Below, in pieces: positions 51,667 through 59,298 of a DNA stretch of 61,417 bases (position 1 is its first letter; each line of letters opens with the position of its first letter). The position numbers were made by a program, and so were the translations under genes. Where the stretch lies: positions 1-61,417 of the forward strand of contig CAITNQ010000088.1 of the NCBI GenBank assembly GCA_903893785.1, given 5' to 3'. The notes under the pieces are model-generated. The model ran no database searches and had not been told where the DNA came from. It saw only the letters and a program-made list of their open reading frames with translations. Origin of the DNA: an uncultured Gemmatimonadota bacterium. Its GTDB lineage: Bacteria > Latescibacterota > UBA2968 > UBA8231.

Positions 51667-53061
51667 ATGCTCTGGGCCATGATCCGCAAGGAGTGGGTGA
51701 GCAATCTGCTCGAGCTGCGCTTCACGGTGTGCGCGCTGCTGTGCGTCTTTCTGGGCATCGTCAGCGTCGTCGTGCTCCGGGCCGACCTGCTGACCAAGCA
51801 GGCTGACAACGCCGCCAATCGGCAGATATACCGTCAGCAGGCGCAGGAATACGGCAGCTACCGTGACCTGGAACGGCTGGGTATCCGCATCGATCGCCCC
51901 CCGCAGAGCTTCCAGGTCATGTTCTACGGGATGGAGAAGACCCTCGACCGCACGGCGTTGATATCGGACAGCTACCTGCCCGGTTTTGAGGGCGACTTGA
52001 ACAGCAATCCGGCGGTGCTGCTGTTCCCGGTGGCCGATCTGCTCTTCGTGGTGGGGGTCGTGCTCAGCCTGTTAGCCTTCTTCATTTCGTACGACGCCGT
52101 CGCTGGCGAGCGCGAGGCAGGGACGCTCAAGCTGCTGATGTCTTATTCGGTACCGCGCGATGTCGTCATCCTGGCCAAGTGGATCGGCGGTTACCTCAGC
52201 CTGGCCCTGCCGTTCCTGGTCTCGCTCATCGTCGCGGCGCTGTTGATCAGCTTTTCCAGTGATGTGCCCTTCAGCGGCGAGGACTGGGAAGCATTCGTGA
52301 TTGCCGGCGGCGTGTCGATGTTGCTGATCGCCGTGATGTTCTCCATCGGCTTGTTGGTGTCAGTGCGCGCCCGGCGCAGTTCCACCGCCATCCTGAACCT
52401 GCTGGCGCTGTGGGTGGCGGTGGCGCTGGCTATCCCGAACCTGGGACCGTACCTGGCCGAGATCCTCGCCCCGGCGCCCGACGTGGGCCAGGTGGAGCGG
52501 GCCATCGCGGCCCGCACCAAGGGGCTCAACGACGAGTTCCGTTCGCGCTGGCGCCCGCCCGGGCGCGGCGACATGCGCGGCCAGACACCGGCGCAGCGGC
52601 AGGCCCTGCGGACGGAGATGGCCGCGGCCCGCGAGCAGCTCCAGACCGATGTCAACAAGGCCACCGAAGACATCATCCGCGACTTCGAGCGTCAGCTGCG
52701 GCGTCAGGTCGACCTGGCCCGCACCCTGTCGCGTTGCTCACCGGTCGCCGCCTATGTGTATGCATGTACGGATATCGGTGAGACCGGCGTGCGACACGAA
52801 CAGAAGCTGGTCGATGACCTGCGCGGTTACCAGCGCCAGTTCGCCCGTTACGTACAGGAGAAGAACCGCGGTGGCGGCGGCATGTTCGGTGGCGCTGAAG
52901 CCGACTACACCATTGAGGACATGCCCGTGTTCTCCTACCGGGCAGAGGCCCTGGAGGGTCGTCTGTCGGCGCGCGCGACCGACGTAACGCTACTGGCGGT
53001 TTTCGCCGTGCTGTTTTTCATGGGTGCGTTCCTTTCTTTCCTGCGGACGGACATCACGTGA
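51667..53061 (+). CDS. ABC-2 type permease with large extracytoplasmic domains (copy 2)
   Basis: A 464-residue paralogue of the preceding permease with the same six-helix plan: helix 1 FTVCALLCVFLGIVSVVVL, external domain, helices 2-5 beginning LLFVVGVVLSLLAFFISY, second external domain with a glycine-rich stretch (NRGGGGMFGG), and helix 6 LLAVFAVLFFMGAFLSFLRT. The coupling segment is GEREAGTLKLLMSYSVPRDVVILAKWIGGYLSLALPF. ATG 51667 follows a G-rich stretch. Two different permeases with one ATPase gene imply a heteromeric exporter. The stop is 10 nt before the next gene. Confidence 0.85.
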   Translation: MLWAMIRKEWVSNLLELRFTVCALLCVFLGIVSVVVLRADLLTKQADNAANRQIYRQQAQEYGSYRDLERLGIRIDRPPQSFQVMFYGMEKTLDRTALISDSYLPGFEGDLNSNPAVLLFPVADLLFVVGVVLSLLAFFISYDAVAGEREAGTLKLLMSYSVPRDVVILAKWIGGYLSLALPFLVSLIVAALLISFSSDVPFSGEDWEAFVIAGGVSMLLIAVMFSIGLLVSVRARRSSTAILNLLALWVAVALAIPNLGPYLAEILAPAPDVGQVERAIAARTKGLNDEFRSRWRPPGRGDMRGQTPAQRQALRTEMAAAREQLQTDVNKATEDIIRDFERQLRRQVDLARTLSRCSPVAAYVYACTDIGETGVRHEQKLVDDLRGYQRQFARYVQEKNRGGGGMFGGAEADYTIEDMPVFSYRAEALEGRLSARATDVTLLAVFAVLFFMGAFLSFLRTDIT

Positions 53062-53071
53062 GGAGGATGCC

Positions 53072-53518
53072 ATGCGCAAGATCGTTCTGTTGACCCTGGT
53101 GCTCGCGTCGGCGAGCCTGTTGTCAGCCCAGACGCCGCCCGGGGACGGACCGGGCGGTGGCCGCGGGGGGCGCGGCGGCGGCCGTGGTGGTGCCGCGATG
53201 ATGCTGGAGTCAGACTGGGCCCTCATCTGTTTCGAGCTCAAGGTCGACAAGAAGACCTATGACAAGCTCTGGGCGATCTACCAGCAGGCCTGGACTGAAC
53301 GCAAGGACATCATGGCTCAGATGCAGCAGGGCAGCGATCCGGAAGCCCTCATGCAGCAACTGACCACGGTTCAGGAGGAGCTGGATAAGGCGCAGGCCCA
53401 GGTGCTGTCGCCGGAGCAGCAGAAGCAGCTGGCGACGCTTCGGGCCGAACGGCGCAGCGCCTGGCAAGGTCAAGGGCAGCGTGGGCGCGGCCAGGGGCAG
53501 GGCCAGGGACAGCGCTGA
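53072..53518 (+). CDS. Small exported glycine/glutamine-rich helical protein
   Basis: A 148-residue secreted protein. A signal peptide (MRKIVLLTLVLASASLLSAQ) precedes a Gly/Arg-rich linker (GPGGGRGGRGGGRGG), a helical core (VDKKTYDKLWAIYQQAWTE...LSPEQQKQLATLRAERR) and a Gln/Gly/Arg tail (GQGQRGRGQGQGQ). The core recalls Spy/CpxP-type periplasmic chaperones, in which LTPEQ-like motifs are typical, but that assignment is weak. It lies between permease and ATPase genes and has GAGGA upstream, so it belongs to the exporter and may be a chaperone, a partner or a cargo. Confidence 0.65.
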   Translation: MRKIVLLTLVLASASLLSAQTPPGDGPGGGRGGRGGGRGGAAMMLESDWALICFELKVDKKTYDKLWAIYQQAWTERKDIMAQMQQGSDPEALMQQLTTVQEELDKAQAQVLSPEQQKQLATLRAERRSAWQGQGQRGRGQGQGQGQR

Positions 53519-53547
53519 GCCGCACCACAGTTGGCCACGGGGGTGGT

Positions 53548-54270
53548 ATGCTCGAGATCATTGATCTGTCCAAGCACTATGGTGACGTCAAGGCCGTTCA
53601 GGGGCTGAACCTGACCATCCAGCCAGGTGAGGTGTTCACCATGCTGGGCGCCAACGGGGCCGGCAAGACCACCACCCTCATGGTCGCCCTTGGGTTCACC
53701 GAACCGACCCATGGCGCGGTGCGCATCTGCGGTATTGACGTGGCGCGTGACCCTCTGGAGGCCAAGAAGCACGTCGCTTACGTTTCCGAGAACGTCATGC
53801 TCTACGGCAACTTCACCGCCCGCCAGAACCTGGATTTCTTCACTCGTCTTGGGGGCCATCACGGGGCGACCCCCGATGACTACAACCGCGTCCTGGCGCG
53901 CGTGGGGCTGCAGCGTGATGCCTTCGACCGGAGGGTTAAGGGTTTCTCCAAAGGCATGCGGCAGAAACTGGGTATCGCCATCGCCATCATGAAAGATGCC
54001 GAGGTCATCCTGCTCGATGAACCCACCTCCGGGCTGGACCCCAAGTCCGGCGGTGAGTTCCTGCGGCTGCTGGCTGAACTCCGCGCCGAGGGCAAAGCCA
54101 TTTGGATGACCAGTCACGACATCTTCCGCGCCAAGGAGATCTCTGACCGGGTGGGCATCATGGTGTCCGGCCAGCTGGTGAAGGAGCTGGACCGCGACGA
54201 GCTCGCGCAGGCCGACTTGGAGCGCCTGTACGTCGAATTCGTCAGCGGCCTGGAGCAGCAGACTGTGTGA
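53548..54270 (+). CDS. ABC transporter ATP-binding protein of the exporter locus
   Basis: A 240-residue cytoplasmic ATPase with Walker A GANGAGKTT, Q-loop region YVSENVMLYGNFTARQNL, signature FSKGMRQKLGIAIAIM, Walker B VILLDEPTSGLDP and switch His in MTSHDIFRAK. The signature form and length are those of ABC-2 (CcmA/NatA-like) ATPases. It should drive the two permeases encoded just upstream. ATG 53548 is 29 nt after the small exported protein's stop. A hairpin starts right after its stop codon. Confidence 0.95.
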   Translation: MLEIIDLSKHYGDVKAVQGLNLTIQPGEVFTMLGANGAGKTTTLMVALGFTEPTHGAVRICGIDVARDPLEAKKHVAYVSENVMLYGNFTARQNLDFFTRLGGHHGATPDDYNRVLARVGLQRDAFDRRVKGFSKGMRQKLGIAIAIMKDAEVILLDEPTSGLDPKSGGEFLRLLAELRAEGKAIWMTSHDIFRAKEISDRVGIMVSGQLVKELDRDELAQADLERLYVEFVSGLEQQTV

Positions 54271-54327
54271 GCAGCGGCCCGGCCGGCCGGTCGCTAGTCC
54301 GTCGGGCTCGCGACCGGCCACCGCTGC
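54271..54327 (+). terminator. Terminator hairpin after the ABC exporter operon
   Basis: Outer stem GCAGCGG/CCGCTGC (54271-54277 with 54321-54327) and inner stem GGCCGGTCG/CGACCGGCC (54285-54293 with 54311-54319), starting immediately after the ATPase stop. No T-run follows. Confidence 0.7.
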
Positions 54328-54392
54328 GGCGCCGCGGCCGTCGGCAAGGGCTCTGCGGGCTGACCGTCGTTCGGGGTGGCGCGCGCCACTGA

Positions 54393-54421
54393 TTGTCGCC
54401 GGGCGCCGTCGTGTGTATATT
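54393..54421 (+). promoter_or_regulatory. Promoter of the 888-residue protein gene
   Basis: TTGTCG (54393-54398), 17-nt spacer and TATATT (54416-54421). Transcription should start near 54428, about 67 nt before ATG 54495. Confidence 0.65.
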
Positions 54422-54494
54422 GTGCGCCTCACGGCGCCCGGGTCTCCCGCGGTCGGTGTCGGGGTGCCCTCCCTCGGCGAGGTTTGGCCTGTCG

Positions 54495-57161
54495 ATGGGT
54501 AGAACGCTCAACGACGGACTGGCGCGCCTGCAGAGCGAGAGCCATATCCCCGCTCGCACGTGGCGTCAGTGGTGCGCGCTGCTGAACCTGGCGCCCGAAG
54601 ACGCGGTTGACGTCTGGGACCACATCTGCTATCCGCTCAACCTCGCCACCCGTCGCGTCCCTGACATCCCCTTCATTCTGCAGTTGCGGGCCGCGCGGCC
54701 CGCGGCGACTATCATCGGCCTGCGCGAAGAGGTGCCGCGCGTCCTGCATTTGGTGGGACTGATCAACGGCCTGCAGGACGAGCGGTTGGAGGCCCGCAAG
54801 GCCAAGGTCTCCGTCGTCTCCTACTACCGGTTCCTGGCTTCCGGACCAGACGGCGTTCTGCCGTCGCGCGCTTTCGTTCAGCTGCTGCTGGTCGATCTGT
54901 GTTCGGCGATCCTGGTGGCCAAGGTACTGCCCCTGCCTACCATCACGTTCAGCGGCGTGCTCAAACCGGTAGTCGAGGGGCGAGGCACGCTCGAGCAGGT
55001 CGTCCATCTGGCCCTGCGCGGCGTCACCGGCACCCGCGTCGGCGCCGTGGTCACGGAGACCCTGGGCGCGTCGGCCGCGACAGCGCGCGGCGAGGTCCGC
55101 GCGGCCTCCGGGGGGCCTGGCCCGGCGGCAGCCGGAGGGGCCCGGACGGCGGCGCCGCCAGCCGCTGCCGACGGCGGCGACGATGCCGACGCCGAGGTGG
55201 GTTATGACACCGACGTGAGCAGCCGCGCCCTGTCGGACGACGACGAGGAAGACGGGTTCCCGCCCGACGACGGGGCGGATGGTGACGAGGCCGCCGACGA
55301 CGAGCCGGTGACGGATCCGGCGGCCACCCGGGTCGAAGCCTTCCTGCTGCGCTTCAAGCACTGCCTGCACGAGGTGTACCAGTACCTGAGCGACGCCGCG
55401 GGTCAGGAGGACCGGTGGGCCGACGAGCGCGACCGGGCGATCCGAGCATTCCGACCGCTGGAATCCACCATCCCCAGCGTGGAGGAAGCACTGGCGGCGG
55501 TCCGACGTCGGGAGGCGCGCAGCCAGGCGGTTACCGTCCGGCGTCGGTCACCGGCGCCTGGCCGTCCCGGGACGGCTTCCTCGTCCAGCACCTCCATGGG
55601 CGCCGCTCTGTCAGCTGGCTCGGGGTCCGCCAACGCGACTCCAGCTGGCGCCGCCCTGGGTGGGGCCGGAGGTAGCGCCCCCATCAGCGCCAGCGGCCCG
55701 CCGACGCGTCCCGAGGCACCGCCGCCGCCGCGGCTGACCGGCCCGGGGCCCGCCGTAGCGCCGCCCGCGGCCTCCTGGGCGCGGCCGTCACTGGTGCAGC
55801 GCGCCGTGGAAGTGGCGGCCGCCGACATGGTGGAGCCGGAGCGTATCAGCCTGCAGGAGGTGGGCACGCGGGCACAGGAGTTCGCCCGCACCCTGGCGAC
55901 GCTGCAGACCCAGGACCAGTCGGCCTGGTCGCTGTTCCTCGATCCTGGCCTGCAGCTGCCGGACCCCCGGGCGCTGGCGCGCCAGCTGGGGACCAGCGAT
56001 ACCCCCTTGGCCACGGCGCACCGGGCCCTGCGCCTGCTGTGCACCCTCAAATCCCTGCGGACCCTGGTGCATGTGTCCGAGCAGCAGGTGGCCAGGGAGC
56101 GGTCCCTGATGGTGGACGTGAGCAACTTCGTGCACGTGGTCGGTGGCGAGCGCGTCTTCGACGCGGACAGTCGCCAGCTGTCGCCGGTCCGACGCTTGCT
56201 CGACCACGCCACCGGCGCCCTGTATCGGCTTGAGGCGCTGCGCGTCAATCAGCTTTTCTGGCGCGACCACGCCGATGACTACACTGCCGACGCGGTGACC
56301 GCTTACTGTGAAGATGCCCTCAGGCTGGTGACCGACCTGTGGAACCCCGACCTGCGTCGCGTGGTGCGGCAGCAAGCCGACCAGGACACGGCGGCCATGC
56401 TGGAGCTGTTCTCCGCCGAGCGTTTCGTCGAGCAGTTGGTGGCAGCAACGCAAAGCTTCGTCCATGAGCTCCAAGAGGCCCGGGCTACGGTCAACGTGGC
56501 GGCCCTGCGGACGGCCATGGCCCAGAAGCCGCTGGTGTTGCCGGCCCCGGACGGGCCGCTGCTCCCGCCGACCGAGGTGCCGCCGGAACTGCTCGTGTCG
56601 ATGAACCTTGGCGAGGTTCTGGACGAGGTGTCGCGCGACGTGACGACGCGCGTCTGGCCCCTGCTGACACCGGCGCACCAGCCGGTGGAGACGGTGCGTC
56701 GGCTGCAGCGCCTGCTGCGCGAGTCGCTGGCTGCGGCCCTGGTTCTCAGCCCCGAACGGCGCCGCCATCACGAAACACCGCACCTGGCCATGGCAGTTGC
56801 CGGTCTGGAGAAGATCACCGGTAACTCATCGTTGGCCGGCCATTACGTGCGCCTGGGCGACGATGGCCGCGTCGCGTACCTGACCGATTTCGAAGACGGC
56901 AGCTATGTTGACGTCTTTGAGCTGCGCGAGCGCTATTTCCAGCGGCCGGTAGCCGGCAGTGAGCCCGAGGCCGGCGACCCTGACGACGGCGAGGCCCCGG
57001 TTGAGGGCGAACGACCCCGACGCCGTCTGTATCTGTTCACCGTGGGGCGCACCAACCGCCTGTTCGTGGGTACCCCCAGCGACCTGATCAACGGCTGCAT
57101 CCGCGGCACGGGTGGGGGCCCGCGCATCTACCCGCGTATCGTCGGCAGCAAACTGCCGTAA
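54495..57161 (+). CDS. Unknown 888-residue protein with a long disordered middle
   Basis: No signal peptide or membrane segment is evident, so it is probably cytosolic. Residues ~1-185 are helical and ordered (DGLARLQSESHIPARTWRQW, LNLATRRVPDIPFILQLRAA). Residues ~195-290 are Ala/Gly-rich then strongly acidic (SDDDEEDGF, DDGADGDEAADDE). A helical island at ~290-350 is followed by a Pro/Ala/Gly/Ser-rich linker to ~435. The C-terminal ~450 residues are again ordered (FVHVVGGERVFDADSRQL, LYLFTVGRTNRLFVGTPSDLI). No family is recognised. ATG 54495 is chosen over 54393, which falls in the promoter; the ribosome binding site is weak. The oxidoreductase gene follows after 60 nt. Confidence 0.8.
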   Translation: MGRTLNDGLARLQSESHIPARTWRQWCALLNLAPEDAVDVWDHICYPLNLATRRVPDIPFILQLRAARPAATIIGLREEVPRVLHLVGLINGLQDERLEARKAKVSVVSYYRFLASGPDGVLPSRAFVQLLLVDLCSAILVAKVLPLPTITFSGVLKPVVEGRGTLEQVVHLALRGVTGTRVGAVVTETLGASAATARGEVRAASGGPGPAAAGGARTAAPPAAADGGDDADAEVGYDTDVSSRALSDDDEEDGFPPDDGADGDEAADDEPVTDPAATRVEAFLLRFKHCLHEVYQYLSDAAGQEDRWADERDRAIRAFRPLESTIPSVEEALAAVRRREARSQAVTVRRRSPAPGRPGTASSSSTSMGAALSAGSGSANATPAGAALGGAGGSAPISASGPPTRPEAPPPPRLTGPGPAVAPPAASWARPSLVQRAVEVAAADMVEPERISLQEVGTRAQEFARTLATLQTQDQSAWSLFLDPGLQLPDPRALARQLGTSDTPLATAHRALRLLCTLKSLRTLVHVSEQQVARERSLMVDVSNFVHVVGGERVFDADSRQLSPVRRLLDHATGALYRLEALRVNQLFWRDHADDYTADAVTAYCEDALRLVTDLWNPDLRRVVRQQADQDTAAMLELFSAERFVEQLVAATQSFVHELQEARATVNVAALRTAMAQKPLVLPAPDGPLLPPTEVPPELLVSMNLGEVLDEVSRDVTTRVWPLLTPAHQPVETVRRLQRLLRESLAAALVLSPERRRHHETPHLAMAVAGLEKITGNSSLAGHYVRLGDDGRVAYLTDFEDGSYVDVFELRERYFQRPVAGSEPEAGDPDDGEAPVEGERPRRRLYLFTVGRTNRLFVGTPSDLINGCIRGTGGGPRIYPRIVGSKLP

Positions 57162-57221
57162 AGCTGCCGTGCCTGTCCAGTACCCGCCTGTTGGCCTGCT
57201 GAGAACCCATGAGGAGGGGAC

Positions 57222-58280
57222 ATGTCAGCCGATGTCGGTTTCGCTGTTGTTGGTCTGGGCATGGGGCGCCACCACTGCCGGGCCGTGCAGATGGCGCCCG
57301 GTGCCCGATTGGTTGCCGTCTGCGACGTGGACGAGGCGCGTCTCCAACCCGCCGCCCGTGATTTTGCCTGCCGGGCGTACACCGACTTTGACGCCCTGCT
57401 GGCCGACCCGGAGGTCCAGGTCGTCAACATCGCCACGCCGTCCGGGCTGCACGCTCAAATGGGCATTCAGGCTGCCGCCGCCGGCAAGCACCTGATCGTC
57501 GAGAAACCGGCGGACATTGTCCCGGCCCGCATCGACGCGCTCATGGACGCGGGTCGGCGTCACGGGGTGCGTATCGGGGGCATCTTCCAGTCGCGCCTGG
57601 ACCCGCTGAACCTGCGCATCCGCCAGGCCATTCAGGCAGGTCGACTGGGCTCGATATACGGCGTGCATGGCCACCTTCCCTGGTACCGCCTGCAGGATTA
57701 CTACGAAGGAACTCATGGATCCTGGAAGGGCACCTGGGGCATGGACGGCGGGGGCTCGTTGATGAACCAGGGCGTGCATACGGTGGACCTGCTGCAGTGG
57801 TTGGTGGGCCGGGTCGAGTCGGTGATGGGGATGTTCGGCATCTTCGGGCACCAGATCGAGGCCGAAGACCAGACCTGTGCCCTCCTGCGGTTCGCCAACG
57901 GTGCCATCGGTACCCTGTACACCACCACGGCCTGCTACCCGGGCTACGATCAGCAGATCACCATCTACGGCGCCAGGGGCTCGGTGCTCAAGCAGGAAGG
58001 GCTGCTGCGGGGCTGGAAGATGATGGATGATCCGGACGGGACTGAGGAACAGGAGTTGCTCAGTTTCTACGGCGAGAAGAAAGCCGGCACGGGATCGTCA
58101 GACCCCATGGCCGTCAGCTTCGACGGCCATACACAGATCATCTGCGACATGGTGGCAGCGGTGCGCGAAGGGCGAGACCCCATGATCGGGCTGGACAGCG
58201 CGCGTCACGCGGTGGAGATCATCACGGCCATCTACGAGTCAGGTCGCACGGGTCGCGAAGTCAAGGTCGGGGTGAATTGA
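57222..58280 (+). CDS. Gfo/Idh/MocA-family oxidoreductase
   Basis: A 352-residue NAD(P)-dependent dehydrogenase. The N-terminal Rossmann fold has VGFAVVGLGMGRHHCRAVQ and AVCDVDEARL. The family signature EKPADIVPARID follows near residue 96. The C-terminal alpha/beta substrate domain includes WKGTWGMDGGGSLMNQGVHTVDLLQWL, with the typical catalytic His. Relatives oxidise sugars, inositols and their derivatives. ATG 57222 has GAGGAGGGG directly upstream. The acetamidase gene begins 1 nt after its stop, so both are translated from one transcript, perhaps with the 888-residue protein gene. Confidence 0.95.
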   Translation: MSADVGFAVVGLGMGRHHCRAVQMAPGARLVAVCDVDEARLQPAARDFACRAYTDFDALLADPEVQVVNIATPSGLHAQMGIQAAAAGKHLIVEKPADIVPARIDALMDAGRRHGVRIGGIFQSRLDPLNLRIRQAIQAGRLGSIYGVHGHLPWYRLQDYYEGTHGSWKGTWGMDGGGSLMNQGVHTVDLLQWLVGRVESVMGMFGIFGHQIEAEDQTCALLRFANGAIGTLYTTTACYPGYDQQITIYGARGSVLKQEGLLRGWKMMDDPDGTEEQELLSFYGEKKAGTGSSDPMAVSFDGHTQIICDMVAAVREGRDPMIGLDSARHAVEIITAIYESGRTGREVKVGVN

Positions 58281-58281
58281 G

Positions 58282-59211
58282 GTGGCGCACCATCAATTCC
58301 AGCCGATTTCTTACTACCACACCCTGGGCAGCCACGAGCCGGTGCTGACTGTGGCCAGTGGGGATCGGGTGTCGACCTGCACGGTCGATGCCCGTGGCTA
58401 CGACGCCCAAGGCGTCCAGGTCACCGAACGGGGTAACCCCATGACCGGGCCGTTCCTGGTCGAAGGGGCACAGCCCGGCGACGTGCTGGCGGTGACCTTC
58501 GAGCGTCTGTGGCCCAACCGCACCCGTGGCTGGACCCGGGCGGCCGTGGCGCCTCACGTTCTGGAGCCGGGTTACCGGCACGAAGTTACCGATGGGGGCC
58601 AGGTCCAGGAGTGGGCCATTGACACGGCCGCGGGCACGGCGGAACTGGTCCAGCCGCCGACCCGCCTGGCGGGCGTGCGGTGGCCCCTGGCACCCATGCT
58701 CGGGTGTTTCGGGGTGGCGCCGCCGCGAGGCCAGGCCCTGTCGACCGCGACGGCCTCGACCCACGGTGGCAACATGGATTACCGTGGTTTCGCCGCCGGG
58801 GTCACCGTGTACCTGCCGGTGGCGGTCCCGGGGGCGCTCTTCTTCCTGGGCGATGGACATGCTCTGCAGGGCGACGGTGAGATCGTCGGCACCGGCATCG
58901 AGATATCTTTCGATGTCACCTTCTCGGTGGCCCTGCGACCCGGGCCGGCCGGCGAATGGCCACGAGCCGAGAACAGCGAGTGGTTGATGACGGCCGGTAA
59001 CGCGCGGCCGTTGGATCAGGCGCTGCAGCACGCCACCACGGAGATGCTGCGGTGGCTGGAGGTCGGGTTCGGCCTCGATGCCTCCAGCGCCCACGCGCTG
59101 TTGGGACAATGGGTCCGCTACGACGTGGGCAACGTCTTCGACCCGGCGTACACCATCATCTGCAAGGTCGCCAAGTCGATCCTTCGCCAGACCGGTGTGG
59201 CGGTAAGCTGA
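58282..59211 (+). CDS. Acetamidase/formamidase family protein
   Basis: A 309-residue amide hydrolase of the FmdA/AmdA family, which releases ammonia from formamide or acetamide. Typical segments are GPFLVEGAQPGDVLAVTFERL, STHGGNMDYRGFAAGVTVYLPVAVPGALFFLGDGHALQGDGE and GTGIEISFDVTF, which contain the conserved metal-site residues. The family is broad and many members act on other amides, so the substrate is open. GTG 58282 starts 1 nt after the oxidoreductase stop, with TTGAGG-like pairing overlapping it. It ends at a strong hairpin. Confidence 0.93.
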   Translation: MAHHQFQPISYYHTLGSHEPVLTVASGDRVSTCTVDARGYDAQGVQVTERGNPMTGPFLVEGAQPGDVLAVTFERLWPNRTRGWTRAAVAPHVLEPGYRHEVTDGGQVQEWAIDTAAGTAELVQPPTRLAGVRWPLAPMLGCFGVAPPRGQALSTATASTHGGNMDYRGFAAGVTVYLPVAVPGALFFLGDGHALQGDGEIVGTGIEISFDVTFSVALRPGPAGEWPRAENSEWLMTAGNARPLDQALQHATTEMLRWLEVGFGLDASSAHALLGQWVRYDVGNVFDPAYTIICKVAKSILRQTGVAVS

Positions 59212-59213
59212 AC

Positions 59214-59291
59214 GGCTGGGGGCGCGTCGGGCTCGTGGACCTGCCCGCGCGCCCCCAGCCGATGGCAGCCCTGCCGTCCCGCGTGGGACGG
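59214..59291. terminator. Bidirectional terminator hairpins
   Basis: GGCTGGGGGCGCG (59214-59226) pairs with CGCGCCCCCAGCC (59248-59260), a perfect 13-bp stem. CCGTCCC-GCGT-GGGACGG (59274-59291) forms a second. They lie between the convergent acetamidase and nucleotidyltransferase genes. Confidence 0.85.
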
Positions 59292-59298
59292 CCCCAAC

